Shown here piece by piece: positions 57,418-64,000 of a stretch of DNA of 64,000 nucleotides. The stretch spans positions 1,773,001-1,837,000 of the forward strand of contig NZ_CP048878.1 in assembly GCF_011009015.1 (NCBI RefSeq), read 5' to 3'. Position numbers and translations under genes: made by a program. Each line of letters starts with the position of its first letter. Within the stretch, counting starts at the first letter, position 1. The notes below the pieces were generated by a model, which saw nothing but the letters and a program-made list of their open reading frames with translations, did no database searches and was not told where the DNA came from. This DNA is from Spartinivicinus ruber. GTDB taxonomy: Bacteria > Pseudomonadota > Gammaproteobacteria > Pseudomonadales > Zooshikellaceae.

Positions 57418-57800
57418 TTATTTTATTTTTAACTCTATAGGTAAGGTGAATGGTTTTCAGGAGGTTTAGCTTACTACTGTGAAGCCAGCGATAGCAGCAT
57501 TCACTGAAATAAAAAGTGCTAGGGCCATCACGCGATGAGCCCAGTACAGCAGACTTGCCAGGAACTTATGTGCTTTATAAATGTTTGGGAAACAGATAGT
57601 TTAATACTTCTCAGTTCCGGCATTGCTCTGATTAGTGGTGCCCATACCATCGCATAAGCTATATTCCCATTACCCATGGTCCTCTGTGACGACAACAGAT
57701 CCTAAAGATTATTCACGCAGGGTATGCTTGTTTGCAATAACTTTGGTTAGCATGAAGAGAGTAAATTAAAAAGCGCACAATCCTTGTGCCTGTATAAAAA
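57418..57800. other. Intergenic region holding repeat copy B
   Basis: Between the beta-lactamase gene and the convergent VCBS-repeat gene. It contains the structured repeat listed at 57465-57730. No open frame and no clear intrinsic terminator of the beta-lactamase gene. Confidence 0.45.
57465..57730 (+). repeat. Structured non-coding repeat, copy B
   Basis: The left part (57468-57524) and right part (57673-57724) match copy A at 43425-43562: TAGCTTACTACTGTG, ACTGAAATAAAA, CCATGGT, GACAACA, ATTCACG, AGG-TAT. Between them is a block of about 130 bases missing in copy A, with a hairpin GGGCCATC-acgc-GATGaGCCC near 57523. The conserved ends and variable middle recall a structured RNA with an expandable domain, or a mobile element that lost or gained an insert. 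Function unknown. Confidence 0.55.
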
Positions 57801-58907
57801 TTATTTATTTTTAGAGGTTCTTAATGGATATTGCTTTAATTTTAAATCATACTCTGCAAAATCTTTAATTGGAGCATAATAAAATTGTGTATTACCAAAT
57901 CCTTTCGCTGAATTTAATGCTACCATTAATATACTTTTTCCTTCTTTATTAGTAGCTAAACCTACAATGTCGGATTTGCCATCATTGTTTACGTCAGCAA
58001 CTGATTGCTGCCTGTATCCATAAAACTTTGTTGCAATCTGTTTGTACAGATTAAAGCTATATCCACTCATATTTTCAGCAACGTTAACAATCCCAACTTG
58101 ATGAAAGGTAATTAGGTCAGCATAGCCATCTTGGTTGATATCGACAACTTTTATACTGAAAGGCTCTTTATTAGGTGCTTTGCTATGTAACCATGAAGCT
58201 ACTGCCTGGAAACCATTAGACTGGGAGTTTATTGCTACATCAACCGTTTTGTTATTCAAACCCACCAGGTCAGGATATCCATCATAATTTACATCGGCTA
58301 TTTCAATGTGCTTGTATTTTGAGATGTTAAATTTTCCTGATATCTTCTTCCACTTAGTACTAAAAGAGCCATTATCTCCTTCAATTAAATAAATATTATC
58401 TTTATAGAAGAAGATAATGTCGTCACTGCCATCATTATCGATATCGGCTAATTTTAAGTAGTCTGCGCTGTTTTTTAAGTTTCCTTTAAACTTTGTTAAT
58501 ACAGTGTTATTGCCAATAAAATTTGAGCCATGGTTTAAAATAGAGGTAACGCCTTTATTGCCTATACCTACAATATCTGTTAATCCATCGTTATTGATAT
58601 CTTGTAATATAACATATGTAAGAGCATCATCACTTCCGGCGTAACCAAAACCTAAGTTACTAATTCCATTAGTACCAAATGAACCTTTCCAATGATTAAT
58701 TTCTAGCTGTTCTATTGCCCCATCACCATCCAGGTCACGATAATAATAGCTATATTCGCTTTTTGGGGCAGTGAAAGTACCTACTTCAGTAAACAATTTT
58801 TTTGCATCTATGTTTATATTATCTTCAGATGCAAATGAAACAGCACTAACAGTACATATACTGGCTAAAATAGAAGTTCGAATAGCTTGAGTGAGTTTAT
58901 TTTTCAT
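57801..58907 (-). CDS. Secreted VCBS/FG-GAP repeat protein
   Basis: A 368-residue exported protein with a signal peptide of about 26 residues (ending SFA-S). At least five FG-GAP/VCBS-type units with calcium-loop motifs follow: DINNDGLTDIVGIG, DIDNDGSDDIIFFY, DVNYDGYPDLVGLN, DINQDGYADLITFH and DVNNDGKSDIVGLA. They form a beta-propeller-like fold, common in adhesins and secreted enzymes. No catalytic or anchor domain is present, so a binding role is likely. It is 109 bases downstream of the outer-membrane barrel gene on the same strand. Confidence 0.82.
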   Translation of the reverse strand: MKNKLTQAIRTSILASICTVSAVSFASEDNINIDAKKLFTEVGTFTAPKSEYSYYYRDLDGDGAIEQLEINHWKGSFGTNGISNLGFGYAGSDDALTYVILQDINNDGLTDIVGIGNKGVTSILNHGSNFIGNNTVLTKFKGNLKNSADYLKLADIDNDGSDDIIFFYKDNIYLIEGDNGSFSTKWKKISGKFNISKYKHIEIADVNYDGYPDLVGLNNKTVDVAINSQSNGFQAVASWLHSKAPNKEPFSIKVVDINQDGYADLITFHQVGIVNVAENMSGYSFNLYKQIATKFYGYRQQSVADVNNDGKSDIVGLATNKEGKSILMVALNSAKGFGNTQFYYAPIKDFAEYDLKLKQYPLRTSKNK

Positions 58908-59016
58908 TTATATCTTCTATAAATATAGTTGATCTAATAGTAATAAAAAGGGCCCCAAAAGAGGCCAAGCCACGGGGGTAGTAGTTAGTTATGAAGTGAG
59001 TTAGTAGTTATAGGTA

Positions 59017-59781
59017 TTAAAAATTATATTGAGCAGATAATGTATAAGTATCAATATCTGTTTCACCAAAAGCCAAGTCTTTATGGCCAACATCCTTGAT
59101 GCGCTCCCATTGTAGACCAAAGGTGACGTTGTTAGTAATATTGTAGTTTACACCTAAGCCTAGGGTTAGACTATTACCGCTTTTGTTTTCACTGTGACCG
59201 TTAGCATCTGGTAAATCAAACTGGTCTTGAATAATTTCGTTTTTTAATACTCCAGAATAGTTTGTGCTGCCTTTTTCATTAATTTTCCACTTCATCACTC
59301 CTACACTTGCTTTAAGATCAATACTTCTGTTAAGAGGATAAAATCCAATAGCTTTAACACCTATTCCTTTAAGTTTGCTTGTTACTTTCCCATTAAGTTC
59401 GCCATCTATACCATTGTATTTACTAGAGCCATTATATTTATAATCAGCATTGGAGAATTTATTGTAATCTAACTCAACACCAAAATATTTATTTACTCGA
59501 TATCCTAAAAATATTTTTCCTAGATTACTCTCATTAGAACTTTTTGTTCCATATTGTGTTTGTATATTGTCTCCTCCATTGTGAATTAGTTTACTTGCAT
59601 TTGATAGTGATTCTTTAGTGCTTCTATCTATATCTTCATAAGCGTCATAACTAGACTTACCAGCCCCAATTCCTAAATAAAACCCACTTTTTTCATCAGC
59701 AAATGGATTTAAACTATCTTCAGCAAAAGCTGGTGCTGCTACCGTGCTGGCAATAATGGCAGCTAAAACCGTTTTTTTCAT
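59017..59781 (-). CDS. Outer-membrane beta-barrel protein
   Basis: A 254-residue outer-membrane protein. GAGG precedes the ATG and the signal peptide is about 1-20 (MKKTVLAAIIASTVAAPAFA). The mature part alternates hydrophobic beta strands (GFYLGIGAGKSSYD, GKIFLGYRVNKYFGVELDY, GLGVNYNITNNVTFGLQWE) and ends YTLSAQYNF with the C-terminal Phe recognised by the Bam machinery. It fits OmpA/OmpW-like eight-stranded barrels, with no OmpA C-terminal peptidoglycan domain. The ligand is unknown. Confidence 0.82.
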   Translation of the reverse strand: MKKTVLAAIIASTVAAPAFAEDSLNPFADEKSGFYLGIGAGKSSYDAYEDIDRSTKESLSNASKLIHNGGDNIQTQYGTKSSNESNLGKIFLGYRVNKYFGVELDYNKFSNADYKYNGSSKYNGIDGELNGKVTSKLKGIGVKAIGFYPLNRSIDLKASVGVMKWKINEKGSTNYSGVLKNEIIQDQFDLPDANGHSENKSGNSLTLGLGVNYNITNNVTFGLQWERIKDVGHKDLAFGETDIDTYTLSAQYNF

Positions 59782-60643
59782 AGTTACCTCATGTTAGTAC
59801 AGCTATTTACAACTTTTTTGTATATATAAAGGCTTAATTGGGATTCCTCTTTTTTATTTTTACAACCGATCTATTTTATAAAGAAAGATATCTCGGGAGC
59901 TTGCTCCCGAGTGTAACTGTAAAAATTCCGTTTGACCGAAGGTCAATCATGTCGGCGTAAACTCGGTTGCTTGCGGCCGAGTAGTCGAGGTGAAGGAATT
60001 TTTTTAATGTATACACATTAGTTATTAAATAGATGTTTATCGACAAAGGAATCCAGATTAAACCTTGATAGAAAAAGGTTTTGTTATCTTTCGTTGGCTA
60101 TGCTTAAGTGAAACTAAATTTTTAAACAACTGTTTTTCTTTTGAATTAAGATAATAGGTGTGGATATTTACTCTTATTTGATTGACTATGTCAACCAAAT
60201 GTATGATAAGATAAGGAAAACTACTTATTAATTGTGAAGCTAGAGCTATAAAGCACTTGTATTTGTGTGTTGTACTGTTTTTTTTAGAGTATAGCTGCCA
60301 TTCTGTGTTAGTGTATTTGCTAACTTCTTAGCATACTATAAGAATATAGTTGACGTTGTAAACTATATTGAGTACTATGCTTATCATCTTAATCAGGTGC
60401 GTTTAGTTTTTGTTTGATCTAGAATACATGAATTGAATGAAAACTATTGTGCAGGTTCAGTATTTTAAGGGTATTTGGTCCTCTTGTTATACCTATTTAG
60501 TTTTATCTATGTGGCAGTTGATATAGCAAGAGGTTTTTTTGATAAGTATTTAATTTTTTATATTTCAGGCTTCTTACATAAAAGCACTTAATGGTATAGA
60601 TATATTTTATAAACTCATAGGTATTTACATTTAAAGTTATCTC
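59782..60643. other. Long non-coding AT-rich region
   Basis: 862 bases between two minus-strand genes. It contains the GC-rich hairpin island at 59892-60005. The remaining 640 bases are AT-rich with no open frame or recognisable RNA gene; short runs of T and A predominate. A promoter for the barrel gene must lie at the left end, but no clear pair was found. Confidence 0.45.
59892..60005. repeat. GC-rich hairpin repeat element, second island
   Basis: CTCGGGAGC-TT-GCTCCCGAG at 59892-59911 is a perfect hairpin. Next AAAAATTCC (59921-59929) pairs with GGAATTTTT (59995-60003), enclosing TTGACC-gaa-GGTCAA (59932-59946) and an ACTCGG...CCGAGT hairpin (59961-59982, two G-U pairs inside) whose tip is GCTTGC. 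It resembles the island at 2930-3075 in the GCTTGC tip and the AAATTCC edge. No open frame. Probably a dispersed mobile palindrome or a transcript-end structure. Confidence 0.55.
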
Positions 60644-61108
60644 TTAGTTGTAAGAGATATCTCCTTTTTCACCTGATAAAAGTTTGGAAACAATTTTCTT
60701 AAGAGAATCATGTTCTCGATGAGTAAGTTTTTCTAAAAAATACTCATTAGTTTTCTGTGAGCAATATGCCGCGATTTCTAAAGCATTCTCACCCTTTTTA
60801 GTTAAGCGGACTTGAGATGAACGGCCATCTTCTTGAGAGGGCTTTCGTGATATTAACTTTAGTTTCTCCATTTTGGTTAGGGATCGAGCTGTTGCTGTAC
60901 GGTCGATACCTGTTTTATCTGCTATTTGTGATGGAATAGCAGCATTATGTTTGCCAATGGCAGATAAGATTACCCACATTTGTATAGTAATCTCTGAGCC
61001 TGATTCTTCTAATAACACTTCGAAGCGTCTTTGCATCACTTTTGAAAGGCGATGAATAAAATATCCCATACTGTCATCTGCTGAGTAGGGTTGCTTGGTA
61101 GTGGGCAT
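60644..61108 (-). CDS. MarR family transcriptional regulator
   Basis: A 154-residue winged-helix regulator. AGGTAAC precedes the ATG. The DNA-binding core IQMWVILSAIGKHNAAIPSQIADKTGIDRTATARSLTKMEKLKLISRKPSQEDGRSSQVRLTKKG covers about residues 40-110. The DGRSSQVRLT wing is the family hallmark. Helices at both ends form the dimer interface. It has no adjacent partner in the same operon; its targets and ligand are unknown. Divergent from the DUF2845 gene. A hairpin (ATCTCTTA-gttg-TAAGAGAT) overlaps its stop codon. Confidence 0.88.
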   Translation of the reverse strand: MPTTKQPYSADDSMGYFIHRLSKVMQRRFEVLLEESGSEITIQMWVILSAIGKHNAAIPSQIADKTGIDRTATARSLTKMEKLKLISRKPSQEDGRSSQVRLTKKGENALEIAAYCSQKTNEYFLEKLTHREHDSLKKIVSKLLSGEKGDISYN

Positions 61109-61474
61109 ATAGTTACCTATGTCAATTAAACCTTTATCCCATTATATGTGAGACTAATGTTGGGATGCCAATAGCAATTGGCTTGTTTGCTTACAATCTC
61201 TTGAGCCTTGCCTATATCAGATGAGATATTGTATGACACGTTACAATGTAAAGATTCTGTAAAGGCCTAGTGGTTAGAGTTTGCCAGGTGGTGTTGAAGT
61301 CAGTATAGTGGTTGGTAAACTACATTTGTTTATAAACCAATCTATATCCTAAGCCATGTTTTAAGCTTGGGTATCAGTCACTCTCTGGATATTGAGTGTT
61401 TTAGCTGTCGCTCAACCGCTTTCTCTAAAAGCAACTTTGCGCTGGATATAGAAAGACTTATATGGTTAACAGGT
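61109..61474. other. Divergent region between marR and DUF2845 genes
   Basis: 366 bases. The frame of the DUF2845 gene stays open upstream to 61367, but the protein homology and signal peptide start only at 61475. Palindromic operators of the MarR type were looked for, but no convincing one was found. Confidence 0.4.
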
Positions 61475-61873
61475 ATGATTATTAAAGCAAACACTACATT
61501 TCTAAAGACGTTTGCCGCTTTAATTTCGGTGTTAATACTTTCTGTTTCGGTAAATACTTATGCAGATAGTATGCGCTGTAAAAATCGATTGGTTTCTACT
61601 GGGGATTCAAAAGCAAAGGTATTGCTGACTTGCGGTGAGCCTATGTTGAAAGAAGATCACAGCTATACCGTTTCTGAGAAAGTAAACAGTGATATTTATA
61701 GACATAATCAGCAATACAATGGTGTAAATGCTCATGGTGCCAGTAGAGAAATTACCCGGCTTATCAATGTAGAAAAGTGGACCTATAACCCAGGCCGTAA
61801 CAAGTTTCTTAGAATAGTCACTTTTAAGGAAGGCAAAATTGACTCCATAGAAACGGGTGAGCGAGCCAACTAA
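61475..61873 (+). CDS. DUF2845 family exported protein
   Basis: A 132-residue secreted protein. The signal peptide covers about 1-29 (FAALISVLILSVSVNTYA-D). The mature part starts SMRCKNRLVSTGDSKAKVLLTCGEPMLKED, the DUF2845 pattern with two Cys and a Gly-Asp turn, and ends with KWTYNPGRNKFLRIVTFKEGKIDSIE. The start at 61475 is chosen because the signal peptide begins there. The family is small and periplasmic, with no known function. A terminator follows. Confidence 0.72.
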   Translation: MIIKANTTFLKTFAALISVLILSVSVNTYADSMRCKNRLVSTGDSKAKVLLTCGEPMLKEDHSYTVSEKVNSDIYRHNQQYNGVNAHGASREITRLINVEKWTYNPGRNKFLRIVTFKEGKIDSIETGERAN

Positions 61874-61881
61874 TCATGTTA

Positions 61882-61921
61882 AAGCTATACTTTTTTACAA
61901 AGGTATAGCTTATTCTTTTTC
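61882..61921. terminator. Terminator between DUF2845 and PPIase genes
   Basis: AAGCTATAC (61882-61890) pairs perfectly with GTATAGCTT (61903-61911) and is followed by ATTCTTTTT. It lies 8 bases after the DUF2845 stop and before the end of the convergent PPIase gene, so it may serve both. Confidence 0.75.
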
Positions 61922-61939
61922 TTGTCTGTAGTAACTTTT

Positions 61940-62764
61940 CTATAGTAAACCAGAGTCCTCTAGCTTAATAGTAATCCCCTTTATATCTGCCTCAGTCATC
62001 AATATCGCCAGATATTGCTGAATAGCCCTTAATCTCACTTTAGTTTGCAAATAGCTTTTGATTTTAGCTTCAACTTGCTCATAAGGTAGCTGCTGTCCTT
62101 CTGCTTTTGCTGTTACCCAAACTACATGATATCCATAACGCGTTTCAATAGGTCGAGGTGATAGCCCTGGTGCTAGTTTAAATACTTGGCGTTCAAATTC
62201 TGGAGTAGTTTGCCCTTTACTAATTTGTCCTAAGTCACCGCCAGACTCTTTAGATGGACAAGCTGAGTGGAATAAAGCAAGTTCATTGAAAAGAGCGGGT
62301 TCTTTAGTCAGTTCTTTAATTATTTTTTCTGCTTGTTGTTTAGCTTCCATTCTTGCGGGGGTATCTTCTGGTGGTGCTGCTAATAAAATATGTTTAACCG
62401 CTATGACAGGGGGGCTGGTAAACCGTTCTGGGTTAGTAGCATAGATTTGTTTGCACTCTTGTTCTGAAGCAGTGGGGATATCTACTTCTTGTTCTAATAA
62501 TGTGCGTATAGCGGCTTCTTCTTCAGACTCTTCGGTCCGATGTTCTATAGGCAGTTGCTGTTTTTTTATTTGTTGATTAAGTAATAGTTTTATTACTAAA
62601 GCTTGGGTTGCTAAATACACAGCTTCTTCAGGATTATCTGCTGGATGATATTGTACTTCCTGTGCTATTTCCTGTTCTGATATTTCTTCTCCATTGACGA
62701 AAACAGGATTAATTGTAATGGGAGCTGTTTGTTGTGAAGCATGAGAGCAGGCTGGTTGATTCAT
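61940..62764 (-). CDS. Parvulin-type peptidyl-prolyl isomerase of the nar operon
   Basis: A 274-residue SurA/NifM-like protein. The first 110 residues form a helical chaperone part, and residues about 120-215 a parvulin domain (PVIAVKHILLAAP, FNELALFHSACPSKESGGDLGQISKGQTTPEFERQVF, RYGYHVVWV). No signal peptide is seen, so it acts in the cytoplasm. It begins 6 bases after narI. A PPIase gene closing narGHJI is common in gammaproteobacteria and is thought to help nitrate reductase maturation. Confidence 0.87.
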   Translation of the reverse strand: MNQPACSHASQQTAPITINPVFVNGEEISEQEIAQEVQYHPADNPEEAVYLATQALVIKLLLNQQIKKQQLPIEHRTEESEEEAAIRTLLEQEVDIPTASEQECKQIYATNPERFTSPPVIAVKHILLAAPPEDTPARMEAKQQAEKIIKELTKEPALFNELALFHSACPSKESGGDLGQISKGQTTPEFERQVFKLAPGLSPRPIETRYGYHVVWVTAKAEGQQLPYEQVEAKIKSYLQTKVRLRAIQQYLAILMTEADIKGITIKLEDSGLL

Positions 62765-62770
62765 AGTAAA

Positions 62771-63448
62771 TTATCCTTTTTGCCTGACTACCTGATAACA
62801 CCTACCGATATACCACACGGGGGCACTGATAATATGTACAAGCCGTGTGAATGGGAACAATATAAATAATGTCATTCCCAAGAACACATGCAGCTTATAA
62901 ATAATACTCACTGGTGATATTGAGGCGGCCGCAGCGGCTGGTTGCAGAGTAATAATATATTGTGCCCAGTTAGCCAATAACACCATCACTGAACCATCCA
63001 TATGCTGAGAGGACACCAGAATTGAAATTAAACCTAATACTAGCTGTACCCATAAAACAACTAACACTAATAAATCAGATTTACTGGTATTAGCTTTAAT
63101 TCTGGAGTCAGTTAAACGGCGGTGGATTAACATAGTTAACCCTACGAAGCATAAGATGCCGAATATACCACCAGATACCATAGCTAATAATTGTTTAGCA
63201 GGGGTAGAAATAACATGGTGATAAACTGACTCTGGTGTTAACAAACCAACCACATGGCCGAGCAAAATAAAAATAACGCCTACATGGAACAGGTTACTGG
63301 CAAGGCGCATATTTTTCTTTCGCAACATCTGGCTTGAGCCTGCTTTCCAAGTATATTGGGATAAATCAAAGCGTGCCCAACTGCCTATCAAGCAAATGGC
63401 TAACGCGACATAGGGATAGATGCCAAATAACAATAAATTGATAGTCAT
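62771..63448 (-). CDS. narI: Respiratory nitrate reductase gamma subunit NarI
   Basis: Cytochrome b subunit of the membrane nitrate reductase NarGHI, which passes electrons from quinol to NarH and NarG. 225 residues with five hydrophobic segments: 3-20, 50-68, 85-104, 125-144 and 185-205. LFHVGVIFILLGHVVGLLTP and IYKLHVFLGMTLFILFPFTRLVH carry the His ligands for two b-type haems. The start overlaps the narJ stop by four bases (ATGA), indicating translational coupling. The PPIase follows 6 bases later. Confidence 0.93.
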   Translation of the reverse strand: MTINLLLFGIYPYVALAICLIGSWARFDLSQYTWKAGSSQMLRKKNMRLASNLFHVGVIFILLGHVVGLLTPESVYHHVISTPAKQLLAMVSGGIFGILCFVGLTMLIHRRLTDSRIKANTSKSDLLVLVVLWVQLVLGLISILVSSQHMDGSVMVLLANWAQYIITLQPAAAAASISPVSIIYKLHVFLGMTLFILFPFTRLVHIISAPVWYIGRCYQVVRQKG

Positions 63449-64000
63449 GATCTTGCTCCCCTATTACTGTTAGTGGTATTGCGAGAAGAGGGATTGGTTA
63501 CAAAATGGATGGGAGTTGGCAGTTCCTCCTTGGCTTTTTTAGGTTTAGTACTAAGGTTGCAACTGTTGCCTTCTAAACCAAAGGTCACTTGCTCTTCTTC
63601 CCATACCTTATCAATGGCCTCGGGAGTATAATCAGGCTCTTCATTTGCCACTTGTTTTTGCAGGTCGCTTAAATCAACCTTGACATCTGCAAGCTCAAGT
63701 AATACTTCAAAGCAACGGGAATAAATGCTCTCACGTTGAGCTAGGCGCACTTTTAAAACAGCTAAAATTGGCGCAATATTGGTTAGTTGCTGTTGTATAG
63801 AGGTTTGATCTTGATGAGTTAAAAATTCAAGAAAAAGTGGCAAATAATCGGGTAATTCCCGAACTCTGATATGAAAGCCTTGTTCTTTATAAAGCTCCAT
63901 TAAATCGACCATCGCTTGACCACGGTCACGGGATTCACCATGAACATGTTCAAATAATAGCAGCGAAACAGCACGGCCTCGGTCAAATAAACCAACATAT
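63445..64000 (-). CDS. narJ: Nitrate reductase assembly chaperone NarJ (5' end beyond window)
   Basis: System-specific chaperone that inserts the molybdenum cofactor into NarG. The coding frame stays open to the window edge at 64000, so the N-terminus and the start codon lie outside; the internal ATG at 63912 is not the start. Visible are LFEHVHGESRDRGQAMVDLM and ELPDYLPLFLEFLT, both typical of NarJ. The C-terminus is charged and ends with Thr/Asn-rich residues. narG and narH should lie beyond the edge. Overlaps narI by 4 bases. Confidence 0.93.
   Translation of the reverse strand, partial: YVGLFDRGRAVSLLLFEHVHGESRDRGQAMVDLMELYKEQGFHIRVRELPDYLPLFLEFLTHQDQTSIQQQLTNIAPILAVLKVRLAQRESIYSRCFEVLLELADVKVDLSDLQKQVANEEPDYTPEAIDKVWEEEQVTFGLEGNSCNLSTKPKKAKEELPTPIHFVTNPSSRNTTNSNRGARS

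Noticed and set aside
60639-60658. Hairpin ATCTCTTA-gttg-TAAGAGAT overlapping the marR stop
   Set aside because: Stem is AT-rich, overlaps coding sequence and has no T run, so it is not listed as a terminator.

Overview
The window looks like chromosome of a marine gammaproteobacterium. The Pseudomonas-like neighbourhoods (pilA/pilB beside nadC and a retropepsin-like protease; fxsA-groES-groEL; narJ-narI-PPIase), a large secreted chitinase, iron-uptake genes and moderate-to-low GC fit an Oceanospirillales-type bacterium such as the Zooshikella/Spartinivicinus group. The genus is an inference from gene content, not a measurement.

Layout. 1-2.8 kb: the end of an unidentified gene, then divergent pilB and pilA (type IV pili). 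2.8-4.5 kb: a gene-poor stretch with a GC-rich hairpin repeat and a decayed IS3-family element. 4.5-10.2 kb, minus strand: a fused membrane/spermidine-synthase-like protein, galE, nadC and a membrane-anchored retropepsin-like protease. 10.7-24.9 kb: housekeeping and signalling genes (DUF1631 protein, ampE, a sensor histidine kinase, panE, a response regulator with a decayed GGDEF domain, yajQ, ampG, an Atl-type DNA-binding protein, a DUF481 outer-membrane protein, an SDR reductase, a HugZ-type haem protein, fxsA). 25-27.3 kb: groES-groEL behind a textbook sigma-32 promoter. 27.4-36.8 kb, minus strand: a chemoreceptor, a Fur-box-preceded iron cluster (imelysin, di-haem DUF1111 protein, second imelysin, DUF1513 protein) and a GGDEF/EAL protein. 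37-40.8 kb: a two-domain QueD-like protein, bioA, a MITE-like repeat and pepQ. 41.1-47 kb: a chitin/polysaccharide region with a secreted GH16-like protein and a two-catalytic-domain GH18 chitinase. 47.2-52 kb: a cold-shock gene, a sulfur operon (class V aminotransferase, TauE/SafE permease, persulfide-dioxygenase-like hydrolase) with a divergent Lrp-type regulator, and a TrmH-type methyltransferase. 52.2-54.4 kb: lamB-malM. 54.4-61.9 kb: an AT-rich accessory stretch with a PEP-CTERM protein, a hypothetical protein, a truncated gene, a class D beta-lactamase, two repeat elements, a VCBS-repeat protein, an outer-membrane barrel, a MarR regulator and a DUF2845 protein. 61.9-64 kb: the end of a nar operon (narJ, narI and a parvulin-type PPIase), cut by the window edge.

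Themes. Several genes point to surface life on polysaccharide: type IV pili, chitinase with carbohydrate-binding modules, a GH16-like protein, maltoporin, and c-di-GMP proteins (YajQ, EAL, RR-GGDEF). Iron and haem acquisition has two recognisable Fur boxes. Peptidoglycan/beta-lactam genes (ampE, ampG, OXA) occur but are scattered. Anaerobic nitrate respiration lies at the right edge. No CRISPR array, tRNA, rRNA, prophage or defence island was recognised. The least explained signal is a pair of homologous, structured non-coding blocks, one before the chitinase gene and one after the beta-lactamase gene.
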